Assembly: GCA_036403515.1 (NCBI GenBank)
Contig: DASWQV010000073.1
Location: 1-56,707, forward strand
Length of the DNA stretch: 56,707 nt
Source: VRUE01 sp036403515
Lineage (GTDB): Bacteria; Actinomycetota; Thermoleophilia; Solirubrobacterales; 70-9
Direction of reading: 5' to 3'
Position numbers and translations under genes: made by a program. Below, in pieces: positions 10,810-18,336 of this stretch (the stretch's first letter is position 1; every line of letters begins with the position of its first letter). The notes beneath the pieces were generated by a model, which made no database searches, was not told where the DNA came from, and saw only the letters and a program-made list of their open reading frames with translations.

Positions 10810-11265
10810 ATGGCTCCGAAGACCAAGGACACCCCACTCACCGATTCTGCCGCGAGGCTACGGATGGGGATCGTGCGCACGGCGCGGCGGCTGCGCCAGG
10901 AGGCTGCCGCCGAGGCGACGGGCCTGACGCCGACATCGACCGCGGCTCTGGCGACGATCGAGCGGCACGGGCCGCTGACGCCGAGCGAGCTGGCCGAGAT
11001 CGAGCGGGTCAAGCGGCCGACGGTGACCCGCACGCTCGGTTGCCTCGAAAGAGACGGGCTGGTCGAGCGCACGCCCGATCCCGACGATGGTCGCAGCGCC
11101 CTGGTCGCCGTCAACGCCGCCGGTCGCGAGCGGCTGCGGCGCCTGCGCGGTCGCAAGAACGCCTACCTGGCCCGGCGCATGCGCGACATGTCCGCCGCCG
11201 ACGTCGAGGCCTTGGAGCGGGCGGCGGAGATCCTCGAGCGGATGCTGGAGGATGAGCGCGGGTGA
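10810..11265 (+). CDS. MarR-family transcriptional regulator
   Basis: A 151-residue winged-helix repressor. The recognition region LTPTSTAALATIERHGPLTPSELAEIERVKRPTV is cited here in part as PLTPSELAEIERVKRP, and the wing contains DPDDGRSALV, the standard MarR D-x-R-S motif. The ATG is only 17 bp past the palindrome at 10779-10793, with no obvious ribosome site, suggesting a very short leader. The stop overlaps the MFS start by 4 bp (GTGA), so regulator and transporter are translationally coupled. This is the usual plan for a drug- or aromatic-acid-inducible efflux operon. The ligand is unknown. Confidence 0.9.
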   Translation: MAPKTKDTPLTDSAARLRMGIVRTARRLRQEAAAEATGLTPTSTAALATIERHGPLTPSELAEIERVKRPTVTRTLGCLERDGLVERTPDPDDGRSALVAVNAAGRERLRRLRGRKNAYLARRMRDMSAADVEALERAAEILERMLEDERG

Positions 11266-12509
11266 GCGCTGCCCTGCGACGCTCCTTCAACTCGCTCGAA
11301 GTACCCAACTACCGGCGCTACTTCGCCGGCCAGCTGATCTCCCTGTCGGGCACCTGGATGCAGACGGTGGCGGCGATCTGGCTGATCCTCACCCTAACCG
11401 GGAGTGGCGTCGCGGTCGGCCTGACCACGGCCCTGCAGTTCCTGCCGATGCTCCTGCTCGGCGCCTGGGGCGGCGTGCTCGCCGATCGCATCCCGCGGCG
11501 CCGGCTGCTGATCGCGACGCAGGCCCTGATGGCGATCCCGGCCATCGGTCTCTTCGCCGTGACCGCCACGAGCGTCGTCGCCCCCTGGATGGTCTTCCTC
11601 GCCGTCTTTGCAATGGGGAGCGTCAACGCGATCGACAACCCGGCCCGGCAGAGCTTCGTCTTCGAGATGGTCGGGCCGGACCGGGTCGTCAACGCGGTCA
11701 GCCTCAACAGCGTCATCGTGCAGATGGCGCGCATCGTCGGCCCGGCGCTCGCAGGCCTGCTGATCGCCGGCTTCGGCGTCGTCCCCTGCTTCGCCCTCAA
11801 CGTCCTCACTTTCGTGGCAATGATCGTCGCCCTCTGGGGGATGGACCCGCGCGGCCTGCATCTCGAGCCAGCCGCCCCGCGTGAGCCGGGGGCGATCCGC
11901 GCCGGCCTGCGCTACGTGCGCGCCACGCCCGAGCTGGCGGTGCCGCTGGCGCTGATGGCGCTGGTCGGCACGCTCGGCTTCAACTTCCAGGTGGTCCTGC
12001 CGCTGCTGGCCAAGTTCAGCTTCGACGGCAACGCGACCACCTATGCGGCGATGGTCTCGGCGATGGCGGTCGGCTCGATCGGCGGCGCCCTCGTCAACGG
12101 CGCCCACGGCCGCACCGGCCCGCGCCTGATCGCCGGCGGCGCCCTCGCCTTCGGCGTGCTCGCCCTGCTCTCGGCGGTAATGCCCGCGCTGGCCCCCGAG
12201 CTCGTGATGCTGAGCCTGCTCGGCGCGGCCGCGGTCACCTTCGCCGCGACGATCAACTCATCTCTGCAGCTCGCGGTAGAGCCCCAGATGCGCGGCCGCG
12301 TGATGGCCCTCTACTCAGTCGTCTTCCTCGGCTCGACCCCGATCGGAGGCCCCCTAGCGGGCTGGCTCTCCCAAACCTACGACCCCCGCTTCGCCCTACT
12401 CCTAGCCGCGATCTCAGGCCTCTCAGCCGCCTGGGCCGCCCACATCTGCTTCGCCCGCCTCCGCACCAGTACTGAGCAAGCAAAAACACAAGCTCCCGCA
12501 GCGGCCTGA
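11262..12509 (+). CDS. MFS efflux transporter (MFS_3/EntS-like)
   Basis: A 415-residue integral membrane protein with about 12 helices and the loop 2-3 MFS motif GGVLADRIPRRRLL (around residue 67). The N-terminal FNSLEVPNYRRYFAGQLISLSGTWMQ is typical of the MFS_3/EntS-like exporters; it is quoted here as the short piece NYRRYFAGQLISLSG. Proton-driven export of a small toxic or siderophore-like compound is likely, with the substrate unknown. It overlaps marR by 4 bp and is presumably repressed by it. The gene ends within the first of two large hairpins that separate it from the convergent osmoprotectant operon. Confidence 0.88.
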   Translation: MSAALRRSFNSLEVPNYRRYFAGQLISLSGTWMQTVAAIWLILTLTGSGVAVGLTTALQFLPMLLLGAWGGVLADRIPRRRLLIATQALMAIPAIGLFAVTATSVVAPWMVFLAVFAMGSVNAIDNPARQSFVFEMVGPDRVVNAVSLNSVIVQMARIVGPALAGLLIAGFGVVPCFALNVLTFVAMIVALWGMDPRGLHLEPAAPREPGAIRAGLRYVRATPELAVPLALMALVGTLGFNFQVVLPLLAKFSFDGNATTYAAMVSAMAVGSIGGALVNGAHGRTGPRLIAGGALAFGVLALLSAVMPALAPELVMLSLLGAAAVTFAATINSSLQLAVEPQMRGRVMALYSVVFLGSTPIGGPLAGWLSQTYDPRFALLLAAISGLSAAWAAHICFARLRTSTEQAKTQAPAAA

Positions 12510-12524
12510 CCACCAGCGGGAGCT
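12491..12524. terminator. Inverted repeat at the end of the MFS gene
   Basis: AGCTCCCGC (12491-12499) pairs perfectly with GCGGGAGCT (12516-12524). The MFS stop codon lies in the 16-base loop. It may act as part of a bidirectional terminator with the larger stem that follows. Confidence 0.45.
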
Positions 12525-12539
12525 CCCGTACGTGTTGAA

Positions 12540-12606
12540 GCGCCGGGGAGAGGGGGTTCGGCGGACACTCCCCGCTTTTGTCCGACGAATCCCCTCTCCC
12601 CGGCGC
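12540..12606. terminator. Long bidirectional terminator hairpin between convergent operons
   Basis: A 16-bp perfect stem (12540-12555 with 12591-12606, starting GCGCCGGGGAGAGGGG) extends through a G-T pair and one G-A mismatch into TTCG/CGAA and CGGAC/GTCCG. The result is about 27 paired positions and a 13-base loop. It lies exactly between the MFS gene and the osmoprotectant operon, which converge here. The apical loop contains a CTTTT run but there is no 3' T-tract, so folding rather than a U-tail would have to stop polymerase. Confidence 0.6.
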
Positions 12607-12613
12607 CTAATCC

Positions 12614-13600
12614 CTACCCGGTATACCCAGCCGACTTCAGATAAGCCGCCGCCGCCTGCTTCGGCGTCTGCTTTTCCAGTTCCACCCGCGCATCCAGCTC
12701 CTGCATCACTTCGAGCGTCAGCCCTTTCTGCACTTGGACGATCGTCTTTTCGTAGTCCGGTCCCGCTTTTTCCACCGTCGCCTTCTTGCTGACGAAGATC
12801 ACGTTGCCCGCCGGGAAGACTTCCTTGTCGTCTTCGAGAATGACGAACTTGTCTTTCTCCGCCGAGAGCTGAGGGTCGGTGGTGAAGAGGATCGAGAGGT
12901 CAGCCTGGCCCTTTTCGAGCACGGTGTAGCGCAGTCCGATGTCGACCGGGTGAAACGACTTGAATTTGAGCCCGTAGTACTTTTCGAGCCCGGCCAGGCA
13001 GTCGATCCGCTGGCGGCACTCGGGCGAGCCGTAGAGGCTCATGCTTTCGGACTTGCCTTCGAGGCCGGAGATCGTCTTCAGCCCTTCTTCTTCGGCGAAC
13101 TTCTTCGTCGTGCCCACGGCATTGGCGCTCGCGAACGGAGTCGGCGGGAAGGCGGTCAGGCCTTCCTTTTCGAATTCGGCCTTGGCCTTTTCATAGGCGG
13201 GCGTGGCGTCGGCGGGGACTTCTTCGGGTTCGACGCCGAAGAACGAGGTCAGGGCTGTGCTGGCGTACTCCGGGTAACCGGAGATCGCTCCAGATTTGAC
13301 CGCCTGGTGGGCCACCGTTTCAGAGCCGAGGTTGAGGTCGCTTTTCACCTTGTAGCCGGCGGCCGCGAGGGCCTGTGCGTAGATTTCCCCGAGAATTTCC
13401 TGTTCGGGGAAGTTCTTCGAGCCGATCGTCAGGCTGACTTTGGCATTCTTGGGGTTCGAGGCGATCGCTCCAGCGCCGCCACCTTCTTCGCTGCTGCTCG
13501 TGCTGTCGTCGCTGCTGCCGCAGGCGACCACCCCGAGTGTGAGTGCAAGAGCGAGCAGCAGGGCGGTGGCTGCGCGCAGACGATTGGGCTGGGACCTCAT
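12614..13600 (-). CDS. Glycine betaine/osmoprotectant-binding lipoprotein (ProX/OsmF/OpuBC-like)
   Basis: A 328-residue substrate-binding lipoprotein of the ABC importer encoded next to it. The signal peptide ends in the lipobox VVAC, followed by a Ser/Glu/Gly-rich tether (GSSDDSTSSSEEGGG). The OpuAC domain begins with VSLTIGSKNFPEQEILGEIY. I chose the ATG at 13600 because it has a GAGAGGAA ribosome site and starts the signal peptide; an upstream in-frame Met is unlikely. It is the distal gene of a four-gene minus-strand operon, 35 bp after the permease stop. Likely ligands are glycine betaine, choline or proline betaine. Confidence 0.9.
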   Translation of the reverse strand: MRSQPNRLRAATALLLALALTLGVVACGSSDDSTSSSEEGGGAGAIASNPKNAKVSLTIGSKNFPEQEILGEIYAQALAAAGYKVKSDLNLGSETVAHQAVKSGAISGYPEYASTALTSFFGVEPEEVPADATPAYEKAKAEFEKEGLTAFPPTPFASANAVGTTKKFAEEEGLKTISGLEGKSESMSLYGSPECRQRIDCLAGLEKYYGLKFKSFHPVDIGLRYTVLEKGQADLSILFTTDPQLSAEKDKFVILEDDKEVFPAGNVIFVSKKATVEKAGPDYEKTIVQVQKGLTLEVMQELDARVELEKQTPKQAAAAYLKSAGYTG

Positions 13601-13635
13601 TTGATTCCTCTCTTGTCGAGTTGCATGGACGAGAT

Positions 13636-14358
13636 TCATGCGGGCTTCAGCTTCAAGCCTTTCGAAGTGAGCCGACGTTGCAGCGCCGCGAGACCGAACT
13701 CGAGCGTCAGGGCCAGGAGCGCGACCAAGATCGCTCCCGCCAGCACGCCGTTATCGCCGTAGACGTTCTGGTTGATGATGAAGTCGCCCAGGGTGAGCAC
13801 GCCGGCGATCGGGGCGATCGTCGCGGTGGCCACGATCGCGATCGTGGCCGAACGGATTCCAACGAAGAGGGTCGGGACCGCAAGCGGGATCTCGACCTTG
13901 CGGAGGATCTCGAACTCGGTCATGCCCATGCCGCGCGCGGCATCGACGGCGGCCCGGTCGACCTGATGGATGCCGACGAAGGTGTTCGTGAGCAGTGGTG
14001 GGATGCCGAGGATCGCCAGCGCGATCGTCAGGTTGAGGACCCCGACGCCGATCAGGGCCGCCATGAAGGCGATAAGTGCCAGCTCGGGGATCGCCCGGCC
14101 GGCGTTGCCGATCACGGTTGCGAAGAGTTCCCCGGTACCGCGATGGCCAAGGTAGAGCCCGATCGGCATCGCCACGACCAGGGAGAGGGCCAGCGCGAAA
14201 ACGGTCAGTTCGAGCTGGCTGAGCGTCAATTCGATCACCTGGTCGATGCCGCCGACGGTCTTGCCCCCGGTCACGTTGGAAGTTTGCGGGGTGAAGATGA
14301 ATTCGATCGCTCCCTGGATCGAGGCGACGGGCGGGCCGAGCGGTAGTGCGTCGATCAT
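13636..14358 (-). CDS. Osmoprotectant ABC transporter permease 2 (OpuBD/YehY-like)
   Basis: A 240-residue membrane protein of the BPD_transp_1 family. The cytoplasmic EAA-like loop reads VDRAAVDAARGMGMTEFEILRKVE and contains the conserved AARGMG-x9-P contact with the ATPase. About six helices are visible. The start ATG at 14358 overlaps the preceding permease stop by 4 bp (ATGA), so the two permeases are probably made in equal amounts and form a heterodimer. The open frame upstream of 14358 is antisense-like and overlaps the partner gene, so it is excluded. Confidence 0.88.
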   Translation of the reverse strand: MIDALPLGPPVASIQGAIEFIFTPQTSNVTGGKTVGGIDQVIELTLSQLELTVFALALSLVVAMPIGLYLGHRGTGELFATVIGNAGRAIPELALIAFMAALIGVGVLNLTIALAILGIPPLLTNTFVGIHQVDRAAVDAARGMGMTEFEILRKVEIPLAVPTLFVGIRSATIAIVATATIAPIAGVLTLGDFIINQNVYGDNGVLAGAILVALLALTLEFGLAALQRRLTSKGLKLKPA

Positions 14359-15092
14359 GCCTGCCTCGCGCGTTGCCACGGGGTCAGCAGGCGCTGAACC
14401 GCGAAGAGGATCAGGCCGAGGGCGACCGCGATCAGAAAGGCGATTCCCCCCGCGATGATCAGGTTCGTCTTGAAGCTGATGCCGCCCTTGAGGATCGGTT
14501 CGCCGAGGCCACCGCCGCCGGCGAAGGCGGCGAGGGTGGCGATCGCCACCGTGCTCACCGTGGCGACCTGGAGGCCAGCGAAGATCTCCGGGGTCGCCAG
14601 CGGCAGCTCGACCCGCCAGAGAACCTGACGGTCGGTCTGGCCGATGCCCCGTGCGGCATCGACCACGGCTTTGGGCACATTGGCGAATCCGACCATCGTG
14701 TTGCGGAAGATGATCTGCAGCGTGTAAGCGCTGAGGGCGATGATCGCTGTGTCCTCGCCGCGCCCGGTCAGCGGCAGCAGCAGGAAGAAAAAGGCCACGC
14801 TTGGGATTGTGTACAGAACGCCCGTACCGGCGAGCAAGGGTGGCTGCAGCCAACGGTGACGGTGGGCCAGCAGGGCCAGGGCAAAGGCGAAGACGAACCC
14901 GATCAGCACCGAGATTGCGACAAGCTCGAGATGCTGCAGGGTCGGGGTTCCGTAACGGTCGATGTGTTCGGATGCCCAGTCCCAGCAGAAGAGCTTGTCG
15001 GTCGCCTGGCAGGGCAGGGTGTCGGAGCTGCGTTCCTGGATGAAGCCCTTGCCTACTTCGCCGACGGCGGCGACGAGCGCACCGCTAGCCAT
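14355..15092 (-). CDS. Osmoprotectant ABC transporter permease 1 (OpuBB/YehW-like)
   Basis: A 245-residue permease, sister of the downstream one. It has the EAA-like loop PKAVVDAARGIGQTDRQ and about six helices. A longer N-terminal extramembrane segment carries two Cys residues (LPCQATDKLFCWDW, about residues 26-39) that could form a disulfide outside the membrane. Its start overlaps the ATPase stop by 8 bp and its stop overlaps the next permease start. Together with the ATPase and lipoprotein it should import compatible solutes under osmotic stress. Confidence 0.88.
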   Translation of the reverse strand: MASGALVAAVGEVGKGFIQERSSDTLPCQATDKLFCWDWASEHIDRYGTPTLQHLELVAISVLIGFVFAFALALLAHRHRWLQPPLLAGTGVLYTIPSVAFFFLLLPLTGRGEDTAIIALSAYTLQIIFRNTMVGFANVPKAVVDAARGIGQTDRQVLWRVELPLATPEIFAGLQVATVSTVAIATLAAFAGGGGLGEPILKGGISFKTNLIIAGGIAFLIAVALGLILFAVQRLLTPWQRARQA

Positions 15093-16281
15093 GCGGTCGC
15101 TCCACCGCGCCGTGCTCCTCGGTCTTCGCCTTGGCCGAGCCGAGGAACTCGGAGATGATCTCGATCGAGAGCACGCCGACGATCTGGCCCTGGTGGTCGA
15201 CGACCGCTGCGTACTGCGCCTCGCCCTGGAGCAGGTCGGCGAGGGCGTCGCGCATCACGTCGTCGCGGTCGAGCAGCGGCCCGAGTGGGGAGTCGGGGCG
15301 GCCGGGCACGACGTCGGCACGCAGGTCGCGCTCGGAGAGCCAGCCGAGCGGTCGGCGCTCGCTGTCGACCAGGAGGGGATAGGGGACTTCCACGTCGGGG
15401 GAGGAGAGCTTCGCCCGCACCTCGGCGGTCGGCTGCCCGACGTAGGCCAGCGGCGCCTCCCAGAGATCGATGTCGGCGACCCGCATCAGCGCCAGCCGCT
15501 TCAGCGCCCGGTCGGCGCCGACGAAGTCCTCGACGAACTCATCGGCGGGGTCCATCAGAATCTCGGCCGGGGTCGCGTACTGGGCGACCTTGCCGCCCTC
15601 GCGCATGACCGCGATCCGGTCGCCCATCTTGATCGCCTCGTCGATGTCGTGGGTGACGAAGAGGACGGTCTTGCCGATCTCCGCCTGCAGGCGCAGGAAC
15701 TCGTTTTGCAGGCGCTCACGGTTGATCGGGTCGATCGCGCCGAAGGGCTCGTCCATCAGCATCACCAGCGGATCCGCCGCCAAGGCGCGGGCGACGCCAA
15801 CCCGCTGCTGCTGGCCGCCGGAGAGCTGCGCCGGGTAGCGCTCGCCCAGCTCCGGGTCGAGGCCGATCAGCTCGATCAGCTCAGCCGTGCGGGCTTCGGT
15901 CCGCTCCTTCTTCCAGCCCAGCAGCTGCGGCACGGCGGCGATGTTTTGCGCGATCGTGCGGTGGGGGAAGAGGCCGATCTGCTGGATCACGTAACCGACC
16001 TCGCGCCGCAGGCGGGCGGCGTCGCGGCTGCGCACAGACTCGCCACCGATCAGGATGTCCCCCTCGCTGATCTCGACCATGCGGTTGACCATCCGCATCG
16101 CCGTGGTCTTGCCGCATCCCGAGGGACCGACCAGGACGCAGATCTCCCCAGCGGGGACCTCGAGGGTCAGCGCCTCGACCGCGGCCACGGAGGAATCGCC
16201 GTAGCGCTTCGTGGCACCCTCATAGCGGACCGCGGAGGCGCCGCTATTTGACCCTTCGCCAGTGACCTCTTCGCTGGGCAC
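15085..16281 (-). CDS. Osmoprotectant ABC transporter ATPase with two CBS domains (OpuCA-like)
   Basis: A 398-residue ATP-binding subunit. Walker A is GPSGCGKTT (residues 52-60), the signature LSGGQQQ (153-159), Walker B VMLMDEP (173-179) and the switch His is in FVTHD. The C-terminus carries two CBS modules (about 265-320 and 335-390; the last is DHQGQIVGVLSIEIISEFL). In OpuA/OpuC these sense ionic strength or bind c-di-AMP, so gating by turgor signals is likely. The GTG at 16281 starts the operon. The promoter must lie in the 62 bp before it, where I see no clear boxes. Confidence 0.93.
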   Translation of the reverse strand: MPSEEVTGEGSNSGASAVRYEGATKRYGDSSVAAVEALTLEVPAGEICVLVGPSGCGKTTAMRMVNRMVEISEGDILIGGESVRSRDAARLRREVGYVIQQIGLFPHRTIAQNIAAVPQLLGWKKERTEARTAELIELIGLDPELGERYPAQLSGGQQQRVGVARALAADPLVMLMDEPFGAIDPINRERLQNEFLRLQAEIGKTVLFVTHDIDEAIKMGDRIAVMREGGKVAQYATPAEILMDPADEFVEDFVGADRALKRLALMRVADIDLWEAPLAYVGQPTAEVRAKLSSPDVEVPYPLLVDSERRPLGWLSERDLRADVVPGRPDSPLGPLLDRDDVMRDALADLLQGEAQYAAVVDHQGQIVGVLSIEIISEFLGSAKAKTEEHGAVERPHG

Positions 16282-16343
16282 TTCGGGCGAGCCTATACCC
16301 CACGGGCGCTCGGCTCGACTCGTGCGGGAAGGGATATTCGGAG

Positions 16344-17591
16344 TCAGGCGATGCCGAGGCGTCGCGAACGCTCCACGGCGCGGCCGACGATCTCCTCGAC
16401 GCCGGGAACCTCGCCCCCCTGCATCAGCACCCGGCCAGCGACCACCGTCGTATCGACGATCGAGCCGCTGGCCGCATAGACCAAGTCGGCGTGGAGATCA
16501 CCGAGGCTCAGCTCCGGCGAGCTGGTCCGCAGCAGCAGGAAGTCGGCCGGGTCACCGACGGCGATTCGGCCGCCGCCGCCAAGCCGCGGCGCCGCGGCCC
16601 CGGTGGCAATTCGCCAGGCCTCGCCGGCCGGCAAGACGGTTGCGTCGCCGCTGGCGTGGCGCTGAGAGAGAGCGAAGACCTTCAGGTCGGCGAGGAGGTC
16701 GAGCGAGTCGTTCGAACCCGGGCCGTCGGTGCCCAGCCCGACGGCGACGCCGGCCTCGCGTGCGACGGTGTATGGAAGGACGCCGCCGACCGCGAGCTTC
16801 ATGTTGGCGACCGGGTTGGCGACGACTGTGCAACCGCGCTCGGCGATCAGCTCCATCTCTGCCCGATCGAGCCAGACTCCGTGAGCGAGAACGGTGCGCT
16901 CGCTCAGCATTCCGAGGCGGTCGAGATACGCCGTCGGCCGCAGGCCGTGCCGATCAAGGCAGTCACTGACCTCCTGCTCGCTCTCGGAAAGATGGATCTG
17001 GACGGGAAGCCCGCGCTCCGCGGCCAGCTCCGCCGTCCAGCGCAGCAGCCCTTCGCTGACCGTGTAGATCGCGTGCGGGGCGAGGGCGCTCTCGATCTCG
17101 GAGCCAAACTCGCTCAACTCGGCGAGGTCGCCCAGCGCCTTCTCCTGCATCGCCGCGGTCCTGCCGTCCGCGTCAAAGAGGGGGCCGCCGATGGTCGCCC
17201 GCAACCCGGCGTCGCTGACGGCCCGCGCCGTCGCGCCCGGATGCCAGTACATGTCCCAGAAGCGGGTCGTGCCGGTGCGGATCATCTCCGCGCAGGCGAG
17301 CCGCACGCCCCAGTAGACGTCCTCCGGCTCGAGCTTCGCCTCGACCGGCCAGACCACCTCCTGCAGCCAGCGCATCAGCGGCAGGTCACCGCCGAAGCCC
17401 CGGAAGAGCGTCATCGCCGCGTGGGTGTGACCGTTGACCAGCGGCGCCACGAGCGGCGCCCCGGCTGCCTCGATCGCCTCATCCCCGGGCTGGGCGGTCA
17501 CCTCCGGGCCGAGTGCCGCAATCGTCCCATCGACGCAGCGCACCCCAACCGTCTCCTCATCGAGGACTGCGTTTTCGACGGTCAGGCCCAT
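16344..17591 (-). CDS. mtaD: 5'-methylthioadenosine/S-adenosylhomocysteine deaminase-like amidohydrolase
   Basis: A 415-residue metal-dependent amidohydrolase of the TIM-barrel type. Metal ligands are visible: NGHTHAAM (His55 and His57), IHLSE (about 198), a His in AHGV (about 226) and the Asp in GTDG (about 271). The HTHAAMTLFRG block with the following LMRWL matches the MtaD/SsnA group, which deaminates MTA or SAH to the inosyl form. It follows the MTA-phosphorylase gene by 55 bp on the same strand, supporting this substrate. A cytosine- or guanine-type deaminase is less likely. The N-terminal beta domain is short but present. Confidence 0.85.
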   Translation of the reverse strand: MGLTVENAVLDEETVGVRCVDGTIAALGPEVTAQPGDEAIEAAGAPLVAPLVNGHTHAAMTLFRGFGGDLPLMRWLQEVVWPVEAKLEPEDVYWGVRLACAEMIRTGTTRFWDMYWHPGATARAVSDAGLRATIGGPLFDADGRTAAMQEKALGDLAELSEFGSEIESALAPHAIYTVSEGLLRWTAELAAERGLPVQIHLSESEQEVSDCLDRHGLRPTAYLDRLGMLSERTVLAHGVWLDRAEMELIAERGCTVVANPVANMKLAVGGVLPYTVAREAGVAVGLGTDGPGSNDSLDLLADLKVFALSQRHASGDATVLPAGEAWRIATGAAAPRLGGGGRIAVGDPADFLLLRTSSPELSLGDLHADLVYAASGSIVDTTVVAGRVLMQGGEVPGVEEIVGRAVERSRRLGIA

Positions 17592-17599
17592 CAGCTTTC

Positions 17600-17612
17600 A
17601 GGGCGAAGCCCT
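17600..17612 (-). promoter_or_regulatory. Small hairpin just before the mtaD start
   Basis: AGGGC-GAA-GCCCT (17600-17612) ends 8 bases before the mtaD ATG on the minus strand, where a ribosome site would normally lie. A weaker CTTTTGC/GCAAAG pairing follows. It could limit mtaD translation relative to the upstream phosphorylase, but this is only inferred from position. Confidence 0.3.
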
Positions 17613-17646
17613 TTTGCTCCTCGGCGGGGGTGCAAAGGCGCTCCGC

Positions 17647-18324
17647 TCACGGCCCGACCGCGCCCAACTGCGGCAGAACGGCCGCCAGGCCGTCGTGCAG
17701 CTGCAGGGCGTTGGCGGCGCGGGCGGCTTCGAGCTCGAGGATCTGCAGCGGGCGCGGCCCGATCCCGTTGGCGAGGTTGTCGACCACGCAGATGGCGGCG
17801 TAGGCGAGGCCGAGCTCGGCCGCGACGATGCACTCCGAGGCGATCGTCATGCCGACCACGTCGGCGTGCGCCGCCATCAGCCGGATCTCGGCCGGGGTCT
17901 CGAAGCGCGGCCCGATCGTCTGCCAGTAGACGCCGCCGTCGCGCAGTTGCGCGGGGCAGGCCTGCCAAGCGGAGATGACTTCGGCCCGCCAAGCAGGGTC
18001 GAACCCAGGGGCGCGGTGGGCGCGCTCGTCGCCGAAGATCGAGAGGCCGAGGTGCAGGGCGATGAAATCGTCTGGGCAGAGAAGGCTGCCGACGGGCAGC
18101 TCGGCGCTGAGCGATCCGACCGAGCCGACCGCGAGGACGCGGTCACAGCCTCCCTCGACCAGCGCCCGCAAGTTGGCTGCGTGATCGACCTCGTGCGGCA
18201 GCTCGTAGTCGCCTTCGCCATGCCGCTGCACGATCGCGGCGCCGTGCTCAGCGGCTGCCGCCGCGATCGTCTCGCCCCCCGGGCCGAGCGCACTGCTGCC
18301 GAGCACCACCGCCAGTCTTCCCAT
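17647..18324 (-). CDS. mtnP: MTA/purine nucleoside phosphorylase
   Basis: A 225-residue enzyme of the PNP/MTAP family, somewhat shorter than the usual 260 or so. It should cleave 5'-methylthioadenosine or methylthioinosine with phosphate. The motif GPRFETPAEIRLM (about residues 147-159) followed by VVGMTIASECIVAAELGLAYA (quoted here in part as VVGMTIASE) is diagnostic, with the Met-Thr-x-x-x-E ribose contact. The phosphate site HGEGDYELPHEVDH is in place of the more common RHG-x-x-H-x-P-x-x-x-N. Paired with mtaD downstream, deamination followed by phosphorolysis (MTA to methylthioinosine to hypoxanthine) is the probable route. Confidence 0.85.
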   Translation of the reverse strand: MGRLAVVLGSSALGPGGETIAAAAAEHGAAIVQRHGEGDYELPHEVDHAANLRALVEGGCDRVLAVGSVGSLSAELPVGSLLCPDDFIALHLGLSIFGDERAHRAPGFDPAWRAEVISAWQACPAQLRDGGVYWQTIGPRFETPAEIRLMAAHADVVGMTIASECIVAAELGLAYAAICVVDNLANGIGPRPLQILELEAARAANALQLHDGLAAVLPQLGAVGP

Positions 18325-18336
18325 CGCGCCTCGATC

